Made by a program: the position numbers and the translations under genes. The notes under the pieces were generated by a model, which was not told the origin of the DNA, ran no database searches, and worked only from the letters and a program-made list of their open reading frames with translations. From Curtobacterium sp. 9128 (lineage in GTDB: Bacteria; Actinomycetota; Actinomycetes; Actinomycetales; Microbacteriaceae), in contig NZ_LT576451.1 of NCBI RefSeq assembly GCF_900086645.1, positions 930,001 to 994,000 of the forward strand: a stretch of DNA of 64,000 nucleotides, written 5' to 3'. Of this stretch, positions 8,910 through 17,659 are shown one piece after another; the stretch's first letter is position 1, and the number at the start of each line of letters is the position of its first letter.

Positions 8910-10622
8910 TCAGTCGCGGTCGCCGAACAAGCCCATGCCGTGCTTCGTGAGCACGTCGTAGGCGTCGCCGAACGTCTGCGGCTCCGGCGCGTCCGGCTCG
9001 TACTTCGCCAGCAGCAGCCCGAGCAGCCCCTTGCCCGGCGCCGTCAACGGCCGTCGGCGCTCCCGGTCGCCCGGCCCCGTCCGCGAACGCTCCGGGTTCC
9101 GCGGGACGTACGGCTTCGCGACGTCCGGCCAGAGCTGCGGCTGCCGGGGGACCTTCCGGTTCAGGACGTTCTGGATGCCGTGGGTATCCGCGTCCCGGTG
9201 CGTGACCGGCTCGAGCCCGTGCTGTTGCGTCAGCGTGTGCACGATCGCGGCGTGGTGCATCGGGTCGTTCACGATCGTTCCGGGCTCCGTGTACGCGGAC
9301 ACGACGAACGTCGGCACGCGGCCACCGAGCCGGTCGAAGGTGAACCCCATCTCACCGGGGTCCGGCTTCCCCGAAGGCGGGACGGCCCCCGGCGGCGGGA
9401 CGTGGTCGTAGATCCCGCCGTGCTCGTCGAACGTCACGACGAGTGCGGTGTTGACCGCGTTCGAGCCCCGCGTCGACCGGCCGCCGCGAACCGCACCGTA
9501 GACCTCGGCGAGCAGGGCCTCCGCGGCCCGGACGTCGGACATCGCGCTGTCGAACGGCTCCTCGCCCGGGACCTCGACGACCTTCGGCCGGTTCTGCGGC
9601 GGGTGCATGTCGTTGTGGTCGAACACCATCCGAGGCTCGACGAACGCGTAGTCGGGCAGGTCGCCGTTCGCCGCGTCCGCGTGGAACTGCTCCATGCTGC
9701 GGAAGTTCGTCTTCCAGTACCGCTCGATCGACGGCGCGTGCAGGAACCCCGTCAGGGAGACGACCTGCTCGGCGTCGAAGTACACGCGCCAGGACTTCCC
9801 CGCGTCCTCGAGCCGGTTGAAGATCGTCGGCACGTCCGGGGCGTCGAGCCACTTCTGCGGACCGCCGTCCCGGGTGTTCGTGACGAACCCGTGCGACGTG
9901 CTGGCGTGGAAGAACGACCGGTTGCAGAACGTCTGGGACGGGACCGCGCAGTGCCAGTGGTCGTACACCGCGAACGACTTCGCGAGCGTCGAGAACACCG
10001 GCAGCATCTCGGGCGAGAAGCCGCCCATCACGCGCGAGTACTCGGCGACCGTGGGCTCCCGCCCCCGTTCGATGCGGTAGTTGACGACGTAGTCGTGGAC
10101 GAAACCCGACATCGGCGGGGCACTCGTGTCCGACGGTGCGTTGTACGGCGCCGCGTACCCGTGCTGCTCGGGTCGCTCGTTGGACGCCGGATCGACCACA
10201 CCGAACCACTGCGTGTTGACGTGCGGGTAGAACTCGCCGGGGTCGGGGTCCGGCTGCGACATGACGTCGTCGGTCGACCCCTCGTAGACGTGCGCGGGGA
10301 CGACGGTGCCGTCCGGGGCCGTGTTCGCGTACGTCCCGGACTGCAGCCCCTCGAACGACTGCCCGTCGCCGAGCTCGTCGTCGGTGTACAGCCGGCCGAG
10401 CACGTGGTCGAAGCTGCGGTTCTCGAACATCAGGACGACGACGTGGTCGAAGCCGGGTTCACGACGTTCCGGCAGCGGGGTGAACCCGTACCGCTCGTCC
10501 TGGACGTGCCGGTCGTACGCCGCCGCCGCGCCGACCGCACCCGCACCGACGGCGGCACCGGCGGCACCGATCCCGGCGCGGCGGAGGAACGCCCGGCGTG
10601 AGTGCTGCTCGTCTGGCGACAT
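8910..10622 (-). CDS. Tat-exported phosphoesterase (phospholipase C/acid phosphatase type)
   Basis: A 570-residue protein with a twin-arginine signal (SRRAFLRRAG followed by an Ala/Gly hydrophobic run), so it is exported folded. The mature part carries the phosphoesterase-family start HVVVLMFENRSFDHVLGRL, with the metal/nucleophile residues of the ENRSFDH motif, then HWHCAVPSQTFCNRSFFHA and a later TFDEHGGIYDHVPPP motif that supplies metal ligands. This is the family of bacterial non-haemolytic phospholipases C and acid phosphatases; substrate is undetermined. The ATG at 10622 fits the Tat signal best. It lies divergent from the hydrolase gene at 10742. Confidence 0.92.
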   Translation of the reverse strand: MSPDEQHSRRAFLRRAGIGAAGAAVGAGAVGAAAAYDRHVQDERYGFTPLPERREPGFDHVVVLMFENRSFDHVLGRLYTDDELGDGQSFEGLQSGTYANTAPDGTVVPAHVYEGSTDDVMSQPDPDPGEFYPHVNTQWFGVVDPASNERPEQHGYAAPYNAPSDTSAPPMSGFVHDYVVNYRIERGREPTVAEYSRVMGGFSPEMLPVFSTLAKSFAVYDHWHCAVPSQTFCNRSFFHASTSHGFVTNTRDGGPQKWLDAPDVPTIFNRLEDAGKSWRVYFDAEQVVSLTGFLHAPSIERYWKTNFRSMEQFHADAANGDLPDYAFVEPRMVFDHNDMHPPQNRPKVVEVPGEEPFDSAMSDVRAAEALLAEVYGAVRGGRSTRGSNAVNTALVVTFDEHGGIYDHVPPPGAVPPSGKPDPGEMGFTFDRLGGRVPTFVVSAYTEPGTIVNDPMHHAAIVHTLTQQHGLEPVTHRDADTHGIQNVLNRKVPRQPQLWPDVAKPYVPRNPERSRTGPGDRERRRPLTAPGKGLLGLLLAKYEPDAPEPQTFGDAYDVLTKHGMGLFGDRD

Positions 10623-10741
10623 GACGGCAGTGTGCCGCACCGCGCCCTCGGGAGCAACGAGGATCCTCACACGCCGATGTCCCGCGAACGGGGAACTGCC
10701 GGGGTAGCCTGGGCGACTGCCCGACCCACGAGGAGAGACCA

Positions 10742-11824
10742 GTGAACGACGAGACCCCGCGCCACGCCGACCAGCTGGAGCACGCGGAGAACGCCGACGT
10801 CGTGGTCAAGGTCGACCGGATCGAGGTCGACGGCACGAACGTCCGGGTCAGCTCCATCGGCGACACCGGGGTCCGCCCCTTCGTGCTCGTCGCCGGCCTC
10901 GGCATCGCGTCGACCTACTACGAACGGCTCGCCCCGAACCTCAACGAGTTCGGACCCGTGCACGCCCTCGACCTGCCCGGGTTCGCCGGCGTCCCGAAGT
11001 TCCGCGGCGCGGTGTCGATCGAGCGGTACGCCGACGCCGTCGAGCGCGTCCTCGACGAACTCGGGCTCGAGGACCCGGTCCTCGTCGGCCACTCGATGGG
11101 CACGCAGATCGTCACCGAGGTCGCCGCGCGCCGCCCGCAGATCAGCGACCTGGTCCTCATCAGCCCGGTGATGGACTCGAATGCCAGGACCATCAGCGAA
11201 TCAGCGGTCCGCTTCGTGCGGTCAGCCGTGCACGAGCCGGCGGCGGTCCGCTGGCACGCCGTCACCGCGTACGCGCTCTGCGGCTGGCACTGGTTCCGGA
11301 AGGTGCTGCCGAAGATGGTCGCGTTCCGGATCGAGGACCGCGCCCCGCAGGTGCGGGCGCGCACGCTCATCGTCCGCGGCGAGCACGACGCCCTCGTGCC
11401 CCGCGACTGGATCCGCCGGCTGGCCAGGGTGTTCCCGTACGCCGTCCTCCGCGAGGTCGTCGACGGCGCGCACTCGGTGATGCACGCGCAGGCCGACGCC
11501 GTCGCGGCGCTCGCCGTGGCGCACGTCCGCGGAGACCTGCCCGATCGCGGGGTGTCGTCGTTGCAGCGCGTGCGGGACGACTCGACCGCGTCGGACCTCG
11601 CTCGGCTCAGCCCGGGGGACGCCTGGCTCGTCCTGAAGGCGCGGTTCCTGGAGCTGTTCGGGATGGCGAAGGGCGACGACGAGGTCCTCGAGGCCGGCAA
11701 GTCGGCCCACGCCGTCGCGATGGCGGACGAGGGAGACGCCCCGGTGGCGCCGGAGGACCGCGCAGCGGTCGTCGACGCGGCCGCCCCGGAACTGGACGAC
11801 CGCAGCCAGCGCAAGGCCGGCTAG
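10742..11824 (+). CDS. Alpha/beta hydrolase
   Basis: A 360-residue soluble hydrolase. The nucleophile elbow is GHSMGTQ (about residues 117-123), preceded by the oxyanion strand VLVAGLGIASTYYERL. The acid is probably Asp in RGEHDALVPRDW and the catalytic His is in DGAHSVMHAQ. After the catalytic domain there is a C-terminal extension of about 90 residues that is acidic and Ala-rich and not part of the fold. The GTG start at 10742 has an AGGAGAG ribosome site. Substrate unknown. A strong hairpin follows the stop. Confidence 0.88.
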   Translation: MNDETPRHADQLEHAENADVVVKVDRIEVDGTNVRVSSIGDTGVRPFVLVAGLGIASTYYERLAPNLNEFGPVHALDLPGFAGVPKFRGAVSIERYADAVERVLDELGLEDPVLVGHSMGTQIVTEVAARRPQISDLVLISPVMDSNARTISESAVRFVRSAVHEPAAVRWHAVTAYALCGWHWFRKVLPKMVAFRIEDRAPQVRARTLIVRGEHDALVPRDWIRRLARVFPYAVLREVVDGAHSVMHAQADAVAALAVAHVRGDLPDRGVSSLQRVRDDSTASDLARLSPGDAWLVLKARFLELFGMAKGDDEVLEAGKSAHAVAMADEGDAPVAPEDRAAVVDAAAPELDDRSQRKAG

Positions 11825-11841
11825 CGACGCGACGCACTGGA

Positions 11842-11876
11842 GGCCCGGTGCCGGTCCGACGGACCGGCACCGGGCC
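11842..11876. terminator. Hairpin terminator, 16-bp stem
   Basis: Positions 11842-11857 and 11861-11876 are perfect reverse complements with a 3-nt loop. The hairpin starts 17 nt after the hydrolase stop and lies before the convergent FAD oxidoreductase gene. Confidence 0.87.
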
Positions 11877-11961
11877 TCTCCCCACGAGCTCGGCCGTCAC
11901 ACCGCTCCGCAAGCTCCGCGGTGCGCCGGAACCGGCTCGCGTGGGCCCAAACCGGCCGCGA

Positions 11962-13155
11962 TCAGGGCGTGATGCGGCCCGGCAGCATGTCGGGCGTGAG
12001 CGCGTGCGCCTCGGCGAGGACCTTCCGGGCCTCGTCGGTCTTGTCCCACACGTTCCAGAGCAGGACGCCGCGGACGAGCTCGTCGTCGTCGAGGTAGTAG
12101 ACGACGCCGGTGGTGTTCGGTTCCTGCCAGTCCTCGACGGTCCGGAGGGACGTCGTGACCTGGCCGACCGCCTCGTACCCGACGTCGAAGACGTCCGAGT
12201 AGAACATCGGCGTGTGGTCGTAGGTCTCGTCGGCGTCGGCGAGGTTCCGCCCCGCCTGTCGTCCCTGCTGCTGCGCGTTGTCGACGTGCTCGACGCGGCG
12301 GGTGCCGAGGATCCGGTCCGGGTACTCGGCGACGTCACCGGCGGCGAACACCGCCGGGTCGTCCGTGACGAGCGTCGAGGACACCACGATGCCGTCGTTC
12401 ACGGTGAGACCGGCTGCTGCGGCGAGCTCGGTCGCGGGCTCGATGCCGAGACCGGCGACGACCGCGTCCGCCTCGACGACCGAGCCGTCGTCGAGGGTGA
12501 GCGTCACGCCGTCGTCGTGTTCGGCGCCGGATGCGACACGTCGGCCGAGCCGGAGCTCCACGCCGTGGTCCAGGAACCGCTGCTGGAACGCGGCGGCGAG
12601 CCCGTCGGGGAACATGTTCCCGCCGACGACCTCGTCCGGGTCGACGAGCGTGACGCGGGCGCCGTTCTGCACGACGCCCGACGCGATCTCGGTGCCGATG
12701 TAGCCGCCGCCGACGACGACCACGTGGGCTCCCGCATCGGCGAACCCGCGGAGCTTCCGGTAGTCGGCGGCACTGCGGTAGTCGAGGACACGGTCGGACG
12801 GCTCGAGTCCGGGAAGCCCGCGGGGGTGTCCACCGGTGGCGATGAGCAGCTGCTGGTAGCCGAACGTGCCGCCGTCGGCGGTCGTCACGGTCTTGCCGTC
12901 GCGGTCGATCGACGTCACCACGGTCCCGAGCACGAACTCCGCGCCCGTCTCCTCCGTGTGCAGGTCGACCTTGTCGTCCCAGCTGAAGTCCGGGTCGGTC
13001 CAGAGCTTCTTCGACAGGGCCGGCCGGGCGTACGGGCGGTCGACGTCCTCGCTGATGATGCCGATCGAGCCGTCGGCATCGATCTCCCGGATGCCCCGTG
13101 CCGCCGAGTCGGCGACCATCCCGCCGCCGACGATGAGGTAGCGGTAGTCGGTCAT
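11962..13155 (-). CDS. FAD-dependent NAD(P)H oxidoreductase (ferredoxin-reductase/AIF type)
   Basis: A 397-residue flavoprotein with two dinucleotide folds: YLIVGGGMVADSAARGI at the N-terminus for FAD and HVVVVGGGYIGTEIASG (about residues 144-160) for NAD(P)H. The conserved RPALSKKLW and the second FAD motif VFAAGDVAEYPD are present. The C-terminus (about 80 residues) is a reductase dimerisation-like domain. No redox CxxC pair is visible, so it is not a disulfide reductase. It is the last gene of the dps-SDR-FAD operon, 12 nt after the SDR. A role in electron supply during oxidative or iron stress is inferred from context only. Confidence 0.9.
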   Translation of the reverse strand: MTDYRYLIVGGGMVADSAARGIREIDADGSIGIISEDVDRPYARPALSKKLWTDPDFSWDDKVDLHTEETGAEFVLGTVVTSIDRDGKTVTTADGGTFGYQQLLIATGGHPRGLPGLEPSDRVLDYRSAADYRKLRGFADAGAHVVVVGGGYIGTEIASGVVQNGARVTLVDPDEVVGGNMFPDGLAAAFQQRFLDHGVELRLGRRVASGAEHDDGVTLTLDDGSVVEADAVVAGLGIEPATELAAAAGLTVNDGIVVSSTLVTDDPAVFAAGDVAEYPDRILGTRRVEHVDNAQQQGRQAGRNLADADETYDHTPMFYSDVFDVGYEAVGQVTTSLRTVEDWQEPNTTGVVYYLDDDELVRGVLLWNVWDKTDEARKVLAEAHALTPDMLPGRITP

Positions 13156-13167
13156 GTGTGCGTCCTC

Positions 13168-13968
13168 CTAGATGGTGGCGACCGAGCCGGAGTCGACCCG
13201 GTAGTTGGCGCCGTTGACGAAGCTCGCGAGGTCGGAGCACAGGAACGCGATCACGTTGGCGACCTCTTCCGGCTCCCCGCGGCGCTGCAGCTCCATGTAC
13301 GGACGCTCCTCGTCGAGGAAGCTCGTGATCGCCTCGTCGACGGTGGTTCCGAGCTGTTCCGCGCGCCGTTTCATCATCGCGTCGGTCATCGGCGTGTGGA
13401 TGAAGGCAGGGGAGACCGTGTTCACGAGCAGACCCTCTTTCGCGTAGCTGCGCGAGAGCCCCTTCGCGAACGAGAGCACCCCGGCCTTGGCGGCGCAGTA
13501 CGGCAGTTCGTCGTCGTACGGCTGCGACGCGTCCTCGGACACGAGGTACACGATGCGACCCCACCCGCCGTTCCGCAGGTCGCCGATGAACTCGCGGGTG
13601 ATCCGCACCGGCCCCATCAGGTCGACGTCGAGCGTCGACGTCCAGCCGTCCTCGTCGATCTCGTGGAAGAGCCCCTGGGCACCGGTGACGCCGGAGGACT
13701 GCACGAGGATGTCGATCTCGCCGACGGCCTCGCGGACCCTGGTGTGCAGGTGCGCGAGGCTCGACGCGCTGGTCACGTCAGCGGCGAACGCGTGGAGCCT
13801 GCCGTACGGCGCTTCGAGCTGATCGGCCGAGTTGTCCAGCTGCGACTGGTCGAGGTCGCTGACGACCACCGTCGCACCCTCGGCGAGGAGGATGCGCGCG
13901 GTGTTCCAGCCGATGCCGGAGTCCGCGCCGAAGACGAGCGCGGTCTTGCCCTGGATCCCGAGGTCCAC
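13168..13968 (-). CDS. Short-chain dehydrogenase/reductase
   Basis: A 266-residue SDR with the Rossmann motif GADSGIG (residues 14-20, in place of the more usual TGxxxGIG), the NNAG-equivalent SSGVTGAQ, and a catalytic Y-x3-K in PYCAAKAG. A substrate loop with PAFIHTPMTD follows, and the C-terminus ends GANYRVDSGSV, as in classical SDRs. The GTG at 13968 is chosen because the fold begins directly after it and it lies 13 nt behind the dps stop. Substrate unknown. It sits between dps and the FAD oxidoreductase in one operon. Confidence 0.88.
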   Translation of the reverse strand: MDLGIQGKTALVFGADSGIGWNTARILLAEGATVVVSDLDQSQLDNSADQLEAPYGRLHAFAADVTSASSLAHLHTRVREAVGEIDILVQSSGVTGAQGLFHEIDEDGWTSTLDVDLMGPVRITREFIGDLRNGGWGRIVYLVSEDASQPYDDELPYCAAKAGVLSFAKGLSRSYAKEGLLVNTVSPAFIHTPMTDAMMKRRAEQLGTTVDEAITSFLDEERPYMELQRRGEPEEVANVIAFLCSDLASFVNGANYRVDSGSVATI

Positions 13969-13981
13969 GTGGTGGTCCGCG

Positions 13982-14488
13982 CTACGCGTGGGCCGAGGCG
14001 TCGGCGACCGCGGGCGTCGTCGCGCTCGCGAGCGGGGTGCTCGGCGCGCGGTTCTCGGCACTGACCATCCATGCGAGCTGTTCGAGGCGCTCGATGAAGC
14101 CGTGCAGCAGGTCCGCGGTCGTCGGGTCCTCGTCGTCCACCTCGTCGTGCACGTCGCGCATGGTCCCGGTGGCCTGGTAGAGGCGCAGCGTGACCTGGTC
14201 GATCGCGTCGTGCGTGGTGATCTCGCCCTCGGGGAACTGGTCGAGGTGGCTCGTCGCCGCGACGGTGCTCGAGCGGCCGTCCGGCACGGCGTAGAGCGCA
14301 CGCATGCGCTCCGCGGTGTCGTCGGCGAACTCGCGTGCGGCGTCGACGATCTCGTCGAGCTGCAGGTGCAGGTCGCGGAAGTTCGTGCCGAGGATGTTCC
14401 AGTGGGCCTGCTTGCCCTGGACGTGCAGGTCGATGAGGTCGACGAGGACGGCCTGCAGGTTGGCGGCCATCTTTTCCGATGCGTGCAT
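13982..14488 (-). CDS. dps: Dps family DNA-binding ferritin-like protein
   Basis: A 168-residue Dps. The ferroxidase ligands are recognisable: KQAHWNILG, FRDLHLQLDEI, and DDTAERMRAL. Dps oxidises Fe(II) with peroxide and shelters DNA in starvation or oxidative stress. The ATG at 14488 has an AAGGAG site. It heads the operon with the SDR and FAD oxidoreductase (gaps of 13 and 12 nt). A MarR gene lies upstream on the same strand, 130 nt away, and might regulate it. The Ala/Thr/Pro C-terminal tail is slightly longer than in minimal Dps proteins. Confidence 0.94.
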   Translation of the reverse strand: MHASEKMAANLQAVLVDLIDLHVQGKQAHWNILGTNFRDLHLQLDEIVDAAREFADDTAERMRALYAVPDGRSSTVAATSHLDQFPEGEITTHDAIDQVTLRLYQATGTMRDVHDEVDDEDPTTADLLHGFIERLEQLAWMVSAENRAPSTPLASATTPAVADASAHA

Positions 14489-14618
14489 GATCGGCTCCTT
14501 CAGCAGTGTTCGCGGTTGGTGACCGTTCCGGTCTACGCGGTGCGTCGGAGTCGTTTCACAGTGCACGGGGAGGGTCGTGTCCCCCCGCCGCGCTCAGCGG
14601 ACAGGCCGGACGCCCCGG

Positions 14619-15140
14619 TCAGTGCCCAGGAGTCGTCGCAGCTGGGTCGATCTGGTCGACGGCGTCGCGCATCTGCTCGAGGAACACCGCCACGACACGG
14701 GCGTCGGCTGGCGGCAGGCCCTCGGCGATGGACATCATCCGACGGTGCATCACACCGAGCGTCGCGCGGACCTCGTCGTCGGTCTCGGTCGTGGGGGTGA
14801 TCACGAGCGCGCGTCGATCGGTGGGGTGCGGCTCGCGCCGGACGTGGTTGCTCCGCACCAGGCGGTCGATGAGGATCGTCGTCGACGCCGAGGAGATCTT
14901 CAGGTAGGCGGCGAGGTCCTTCGGACTGACCTTGCGGCCGGACCGCTGCGCCTGCAGGAGGTAGCGGACGGCGAGCAGGTCCGTCTCGCCCATGCCCATC
15001 GAGTCGCGGGTGCGCCGTCGCATCGCGGTCTCGGCGGCCCGGTAGCGACGCAGGGCGTTGAGGACCGCGACGCCGCGTTGGGTCGCGTCGTCATCCGGGA
15101 ACCAGTATCCGGATGCTTCCGTGATCTCCTGCGTGGACAT
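14619..15140 (-). CDS. MarR-family transcriptional regulator
   Basis: A 173-residue winged-helix regulator. The recognition region is VSPKDLAAYLKISSASTTIL followed by the wing HVRREPHPTDRRALVITPT, where the D-R-R of MarR wings is visible. The dimer helices flank it. It has no Cys, so it is not a thiol-sensing OhrR type; a small ligand is more likely. A 15-bp perfect palindrome at 15166-15180 sits 25 nt upstream of the start and is the obvious autoregulatory site. The dps operon downstream on the same strand and the FMN reductase upstream are plausible further targets. Confidence 0.9.
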   Translation of the reverse strand: MSTQEITEASGYWFPDDDATQRGVAVLNALRRYRAAETAMRRRTRDSMGMGETDLLAVRYLLQAQRSGRKVSPKDLAAYLKISSASTTILIDRLVRSNHVRREPHPTDRRALVITPTTETDDEVRATLGVMHRRMMSIAEGLPPADARVVAVFLEQMRDAVDQIDPAATTPGH

Positions 15141-15165
15141 GGGGATCAGGGTAACCCGTCTCGTT

Positions 15166-15180
15166 GCTAGACGGTCTAGC
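15166..15180. promoter_or_regulatory. Palindromic operator before the MarR gene
   Basis: GCTAGAC-G-GTCTAGC is a perfect inverted repeat with 7-nt arms. It lies 25 nt upstream of the MarR start, overlapping the likely promoter. MarR proteins commonly bind such palindromes in their own promoters. That this MarR binds here is inference. Confidence 0.65.
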
Positions 15181-15197
15181 GGCTTCCGTACCCCGGA

Positions 15198-15243
15198 ACG
15201 GACGGGAGGCCCGTGGCGGATCCGCCACGAGCCTCCCGTCCGT
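15198..15243. terminator. Near-perfect 46-bp palindrome of the GAGGCTCG repeat family
   Basis: Arms 15198-15220 and 15221-15243 pair at 22 of 23 positions with no loop. The core carries the dispersed GAGGCTCG-type motif. It lies 16 nt downstream of the FMN reductase stop on the minus strand and just upstream of the MarR operator, so it can end the reductase transcript before the MarR promoter. Confidence 0.85.
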
Positions 15244-15259
15244 CCTGGGGGTACGGTCC

Positions 15260-15817
15260 CTACGCGGCGGCGGGCTCCGCGGTCGCCTCGGCGAGCGCGG
15301 TCAGCGCGCCCTGCACGAGCTGGGTGACCTCGTCGTCCTCGCGCGGGTGGGTCTCCGCGAAGCGGACGACCGACTGCGGGATGGCGACCTTGACGTCCTC
15401 GAGGACCTTGGCACCGGCGATGCCGGCGGCCTTGCGGGCGTCGTCGTGCGCCCAGACGCCGCCGTACTGGCCGAAGGCGGAACCGATGACCGCGACGGGC
15501 TTGCCGGAGATGGGGGAGGCGCCGAACGGACGCGATGCCCAGTCGATCGCGTTCTTCAGCACCGCGGGGAGGGTGCCGTTGTACTCGGGCGTCACGAGCA
15601 GCACGCCATCGGCGTCGGCGAGGGCCTTGCGGAAGGCGACGGCGGAAGCGGGCGGGGTGTCCCCGTCGATGTCCTCGTTGTAGAACGGCAGGTCGACGAT
15701 GCCCTCGTAGACGGAGGGGGCGATGCCCTCCGGTGCGTGGTGGATCGCTGCTTCGGCGAGCTTGCGGTTGATGGAGTCGGCGCGGAGGCTGCCGACGAGG
15801 ACGACGACGTTCGTCAT
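15260..15817 (-). CDS. NADPH-dependent FMN reductase / NAD(P)H oxidoreductase
   Basis: A 185-residue flavodoxin-like reductase. The phosphate-binding loop is VLVGSLRADSINRKLA near the N-terminus, and the second flavin loop is LLVTPEYNGTLPAVLKNAIDW, the signature of the NADPH-dependent FMN reductase family. Such enzymes reduce flavins, quinones or azo dyes. The ATG at 15817 is the first in frame with the fold. It is divergent from the GH13 gene and read toward the MarR gene; MarR control would fit a quinone or electrophile role, but that is inference. Confidence 0.9.
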   Translation of the reverse strand: MTNVVVLVGSLRADSINRKLAEAAIHHAPEGIAPSVYEGIVDLPFYNEDIDGDTPPASAVAFRKALADADGVLLVTPEYNGTLPAVLKNAIDWASRPFGASPISGKPVAVIGSAFGQYGGVWAHDDARKAAGIAGAKVLEDVKVAIPQSVVRFAETHPREDDEVTQLVQGALTALAEATAEPAAA

Positions 15818-15925
15818 GGGGATCCTTCTGAGCTCGTAGTTCTGGGACGGAAAGGTGTCAGAGACAACCAATACGTTCGCACGCGGCGCTATTCCCGAAC
15901 TGTGCGTCGTCGGTACGGTGGCGGG

Positions 15926-17563
15926 GTGACCGACCCCAGGACGCCCGCCAGCACCCCTGCGACCCCCGACGCGGACTGGTGGCGCGACGCCGTCGTCTAC
16001 CAGGTCTACCCACGGAGCTTCGCCGACTCGGACGCCGACGGCCTCGGGGACGTCGCCGGCATCACGAGCCGGGTGCCGTACCTGGCGGGACTCGGTGTCG
16101 ACGCGATCTGGCTGTCGCCGTTCTTCCCGTCCCCGCTCGCCGACGGCGGGTACGACGTCGCCGACTACCGCGACGTCGATCCGCGGCTCGGCACGCTCGA
16201 CGACTTCGACGCCCTGGTCCGTGCGGCACACGCGCACGACATCCGGGTGATCGTGGACGTGGTTCCGAACCACACGTCGTCCGGACACGCGTGGTTCGAG
16301 GCCGCGCTCGCCGCCGCGCCGGGGTCACCCGAACGGGCGCGGTACGTGTTCCGGGACGGCACCGGTGACGCCGGGGAGCTCCCGCCGAGCGACTGGGTGT
16401 CGAACTTCGGCGGCAGTGCGTGGACCCGCGTGCCCGACGGCCAGTGGTACCTGCACCTGTTCGCCCCGGAGCAGCCCGACCTCGACTGGTCGAACCCGGC
16501 GGTGCGTGCGGACTTCGAGGACACGCTCCGCTTCTGGTCCGACCGCGGGGTCGACGGGTTCCGCGTGGACGTCGCGCACGGGCTCGCGAAGGACCTGTCG
16601 ACGCCGTACCGCCCCTCGAACGAGCACGACCTGCCGCTCGACGGGTCCGACCCGCTGTACGACCGCGACGAGGTGCACGAGATCTTCGCCGCCTGGCGGC
16701 ACGTCCTCGACGAGTACGACCCACCGCGCGCGGCCGTCGCCGAGGCCTGGGCCCCTGCACCTCGACGGGTCCTGTACGCCCGGCCGACGGAGCTCGGGCA
16801 GGCGTTCAACTTCGACCTGCTCGAGTCGCCGTTCGACGCGTCGGCGTTCCGGCAGGTCATCGAGCGGAACCTCGCCATGTCCGAGCAGTCGGGGGCGTCG
16901 AGCACGTGGGTGCTGTCGAACCACGACGTGGTGCGGCACGCGACGCGGTACGCACTCCCTGCCGGCACCGACACGGACGCCTGGCTGATGACCGACGGGG
17001 TCTCGCCCACTCCTGACCGTGACCGGGGGCTCCGACGTGCCCGGGCGGCGTCGTTGCTGCAGTTCGCGCTCCCGGGATCGTCGTACGTCTACCAGGGCGA
17101 GGAGCTCGGGCTGCACGAGGCCGCGGGGATCCCCCGCGACCTGCTGCAGGACCCGAAGTGGGTCCGGTCGGGGCACACCGTCAAGGGCCGGGACGGCTGC
17201 CGCGTGCCGATCCCGTGGACCGAGTCGGGGCCGTCGTTCGGGTTCGGCGACGTCGCACCCTTCCTGCCCCAGCCGGCGGACTTCGGCGCGTGCTCGGTCT
17301 CGGCGGAGGACGGCGACCCGACCTCGACGCTGTCGCTCTACCGGGCGGCGCTCGCTGCCCGGCGCCGACTGCAGTCAGGTGAGTCGCTCACGTGGCTGGA
17401 GGCGCCAGCCGGGGTCGTCGCGTTCGCGCGGCACGACGGGTGGCACTCGGTCACGAACTTCGGCACCGACCCGGTGCCGCTCCCGGCCGGGCACGTGGAG
17501 GTGGCATCGGGACCGCTGAGCGACGGCGTGCTGCCGGGCGAGACGACGGTCTGGCTCTCGTAG
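15926..17563 (+). CDS. GH13 alpha-glucosidase (oligo-1,6-glucosidase type)
   Basis: A 545-residue cytosolic glycosidase with all four GH13 regions: DVVPNHTS, GFRVDVAHG (nucleophile Asp 215), AEAWA (acid/base Glu 273) and SNHDVVRH (Asp 334). The start VYQVYPRSFADSDADGLGDV is typical of alpha-glucosidases that trim short alpha-1,4 or alpha-1,6 glucosides, maltose or sucrose. The GTG at 15926 has TACGGT 6 nt upstream (leaderless type). It stands alone; no sugar ABC transporter or LacI regulator is next to it. Confidence 0.93.
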   Translation: MTDPRTPASTPATPDADWWRDAVVYQVYPRSFADSDADGLGDVAGITSRVPYLAGLGVDAIWLSPFFPSPLADGGYDVADYRDVDPRLGTLDDFDALVRAAHAHDIRVIVDVVPNHTSSGHAWFEAALAAAPGSPERARYVFRDGTGDAGELPPSDWVSNFGGSAWTRVPDGQWYLHLFAPEQPDLDWSNPAVRADFEDTLRFWSDRGVDGFRVDVAHGLAKDLSTPYRPSNEHDLPLDGSDPLYDRDEVHEIFAAWRHVLDEYDPPRAAVAEAWAPAPRRVLYARPTELGQAFNFDLLESPFDASAFRQVIERNLAMSEQSGASSTWVLSNHDVVRHATRYALPAGTDTDAWLMTDGVSPTPDRDRGLRRARAASLLQFALPGSSYVYQGEELGLHEAAGIPRDLLQDPKWVRSGHTVKGRDGCRVPIPWTESGPSFGFGDVAPFLPQPADFGACSVSAEDGDPTSTLSLYRAALAARRRLQSGESLTWLEAPAGVVAFARHDGWHSVTNFGTDPVPLPAGHVEVASGPLSDGVLPGETTVWLS

Positions 17564-17659
17564 GCAGCGGCTCCTCCACACCCGGGAGGCTCGTGGCTGC
17601 GATCCACGGATCGTCGTACCGCCGCCTCTCGGTCGCGCCCCGATCGCGACGATCGGGGC

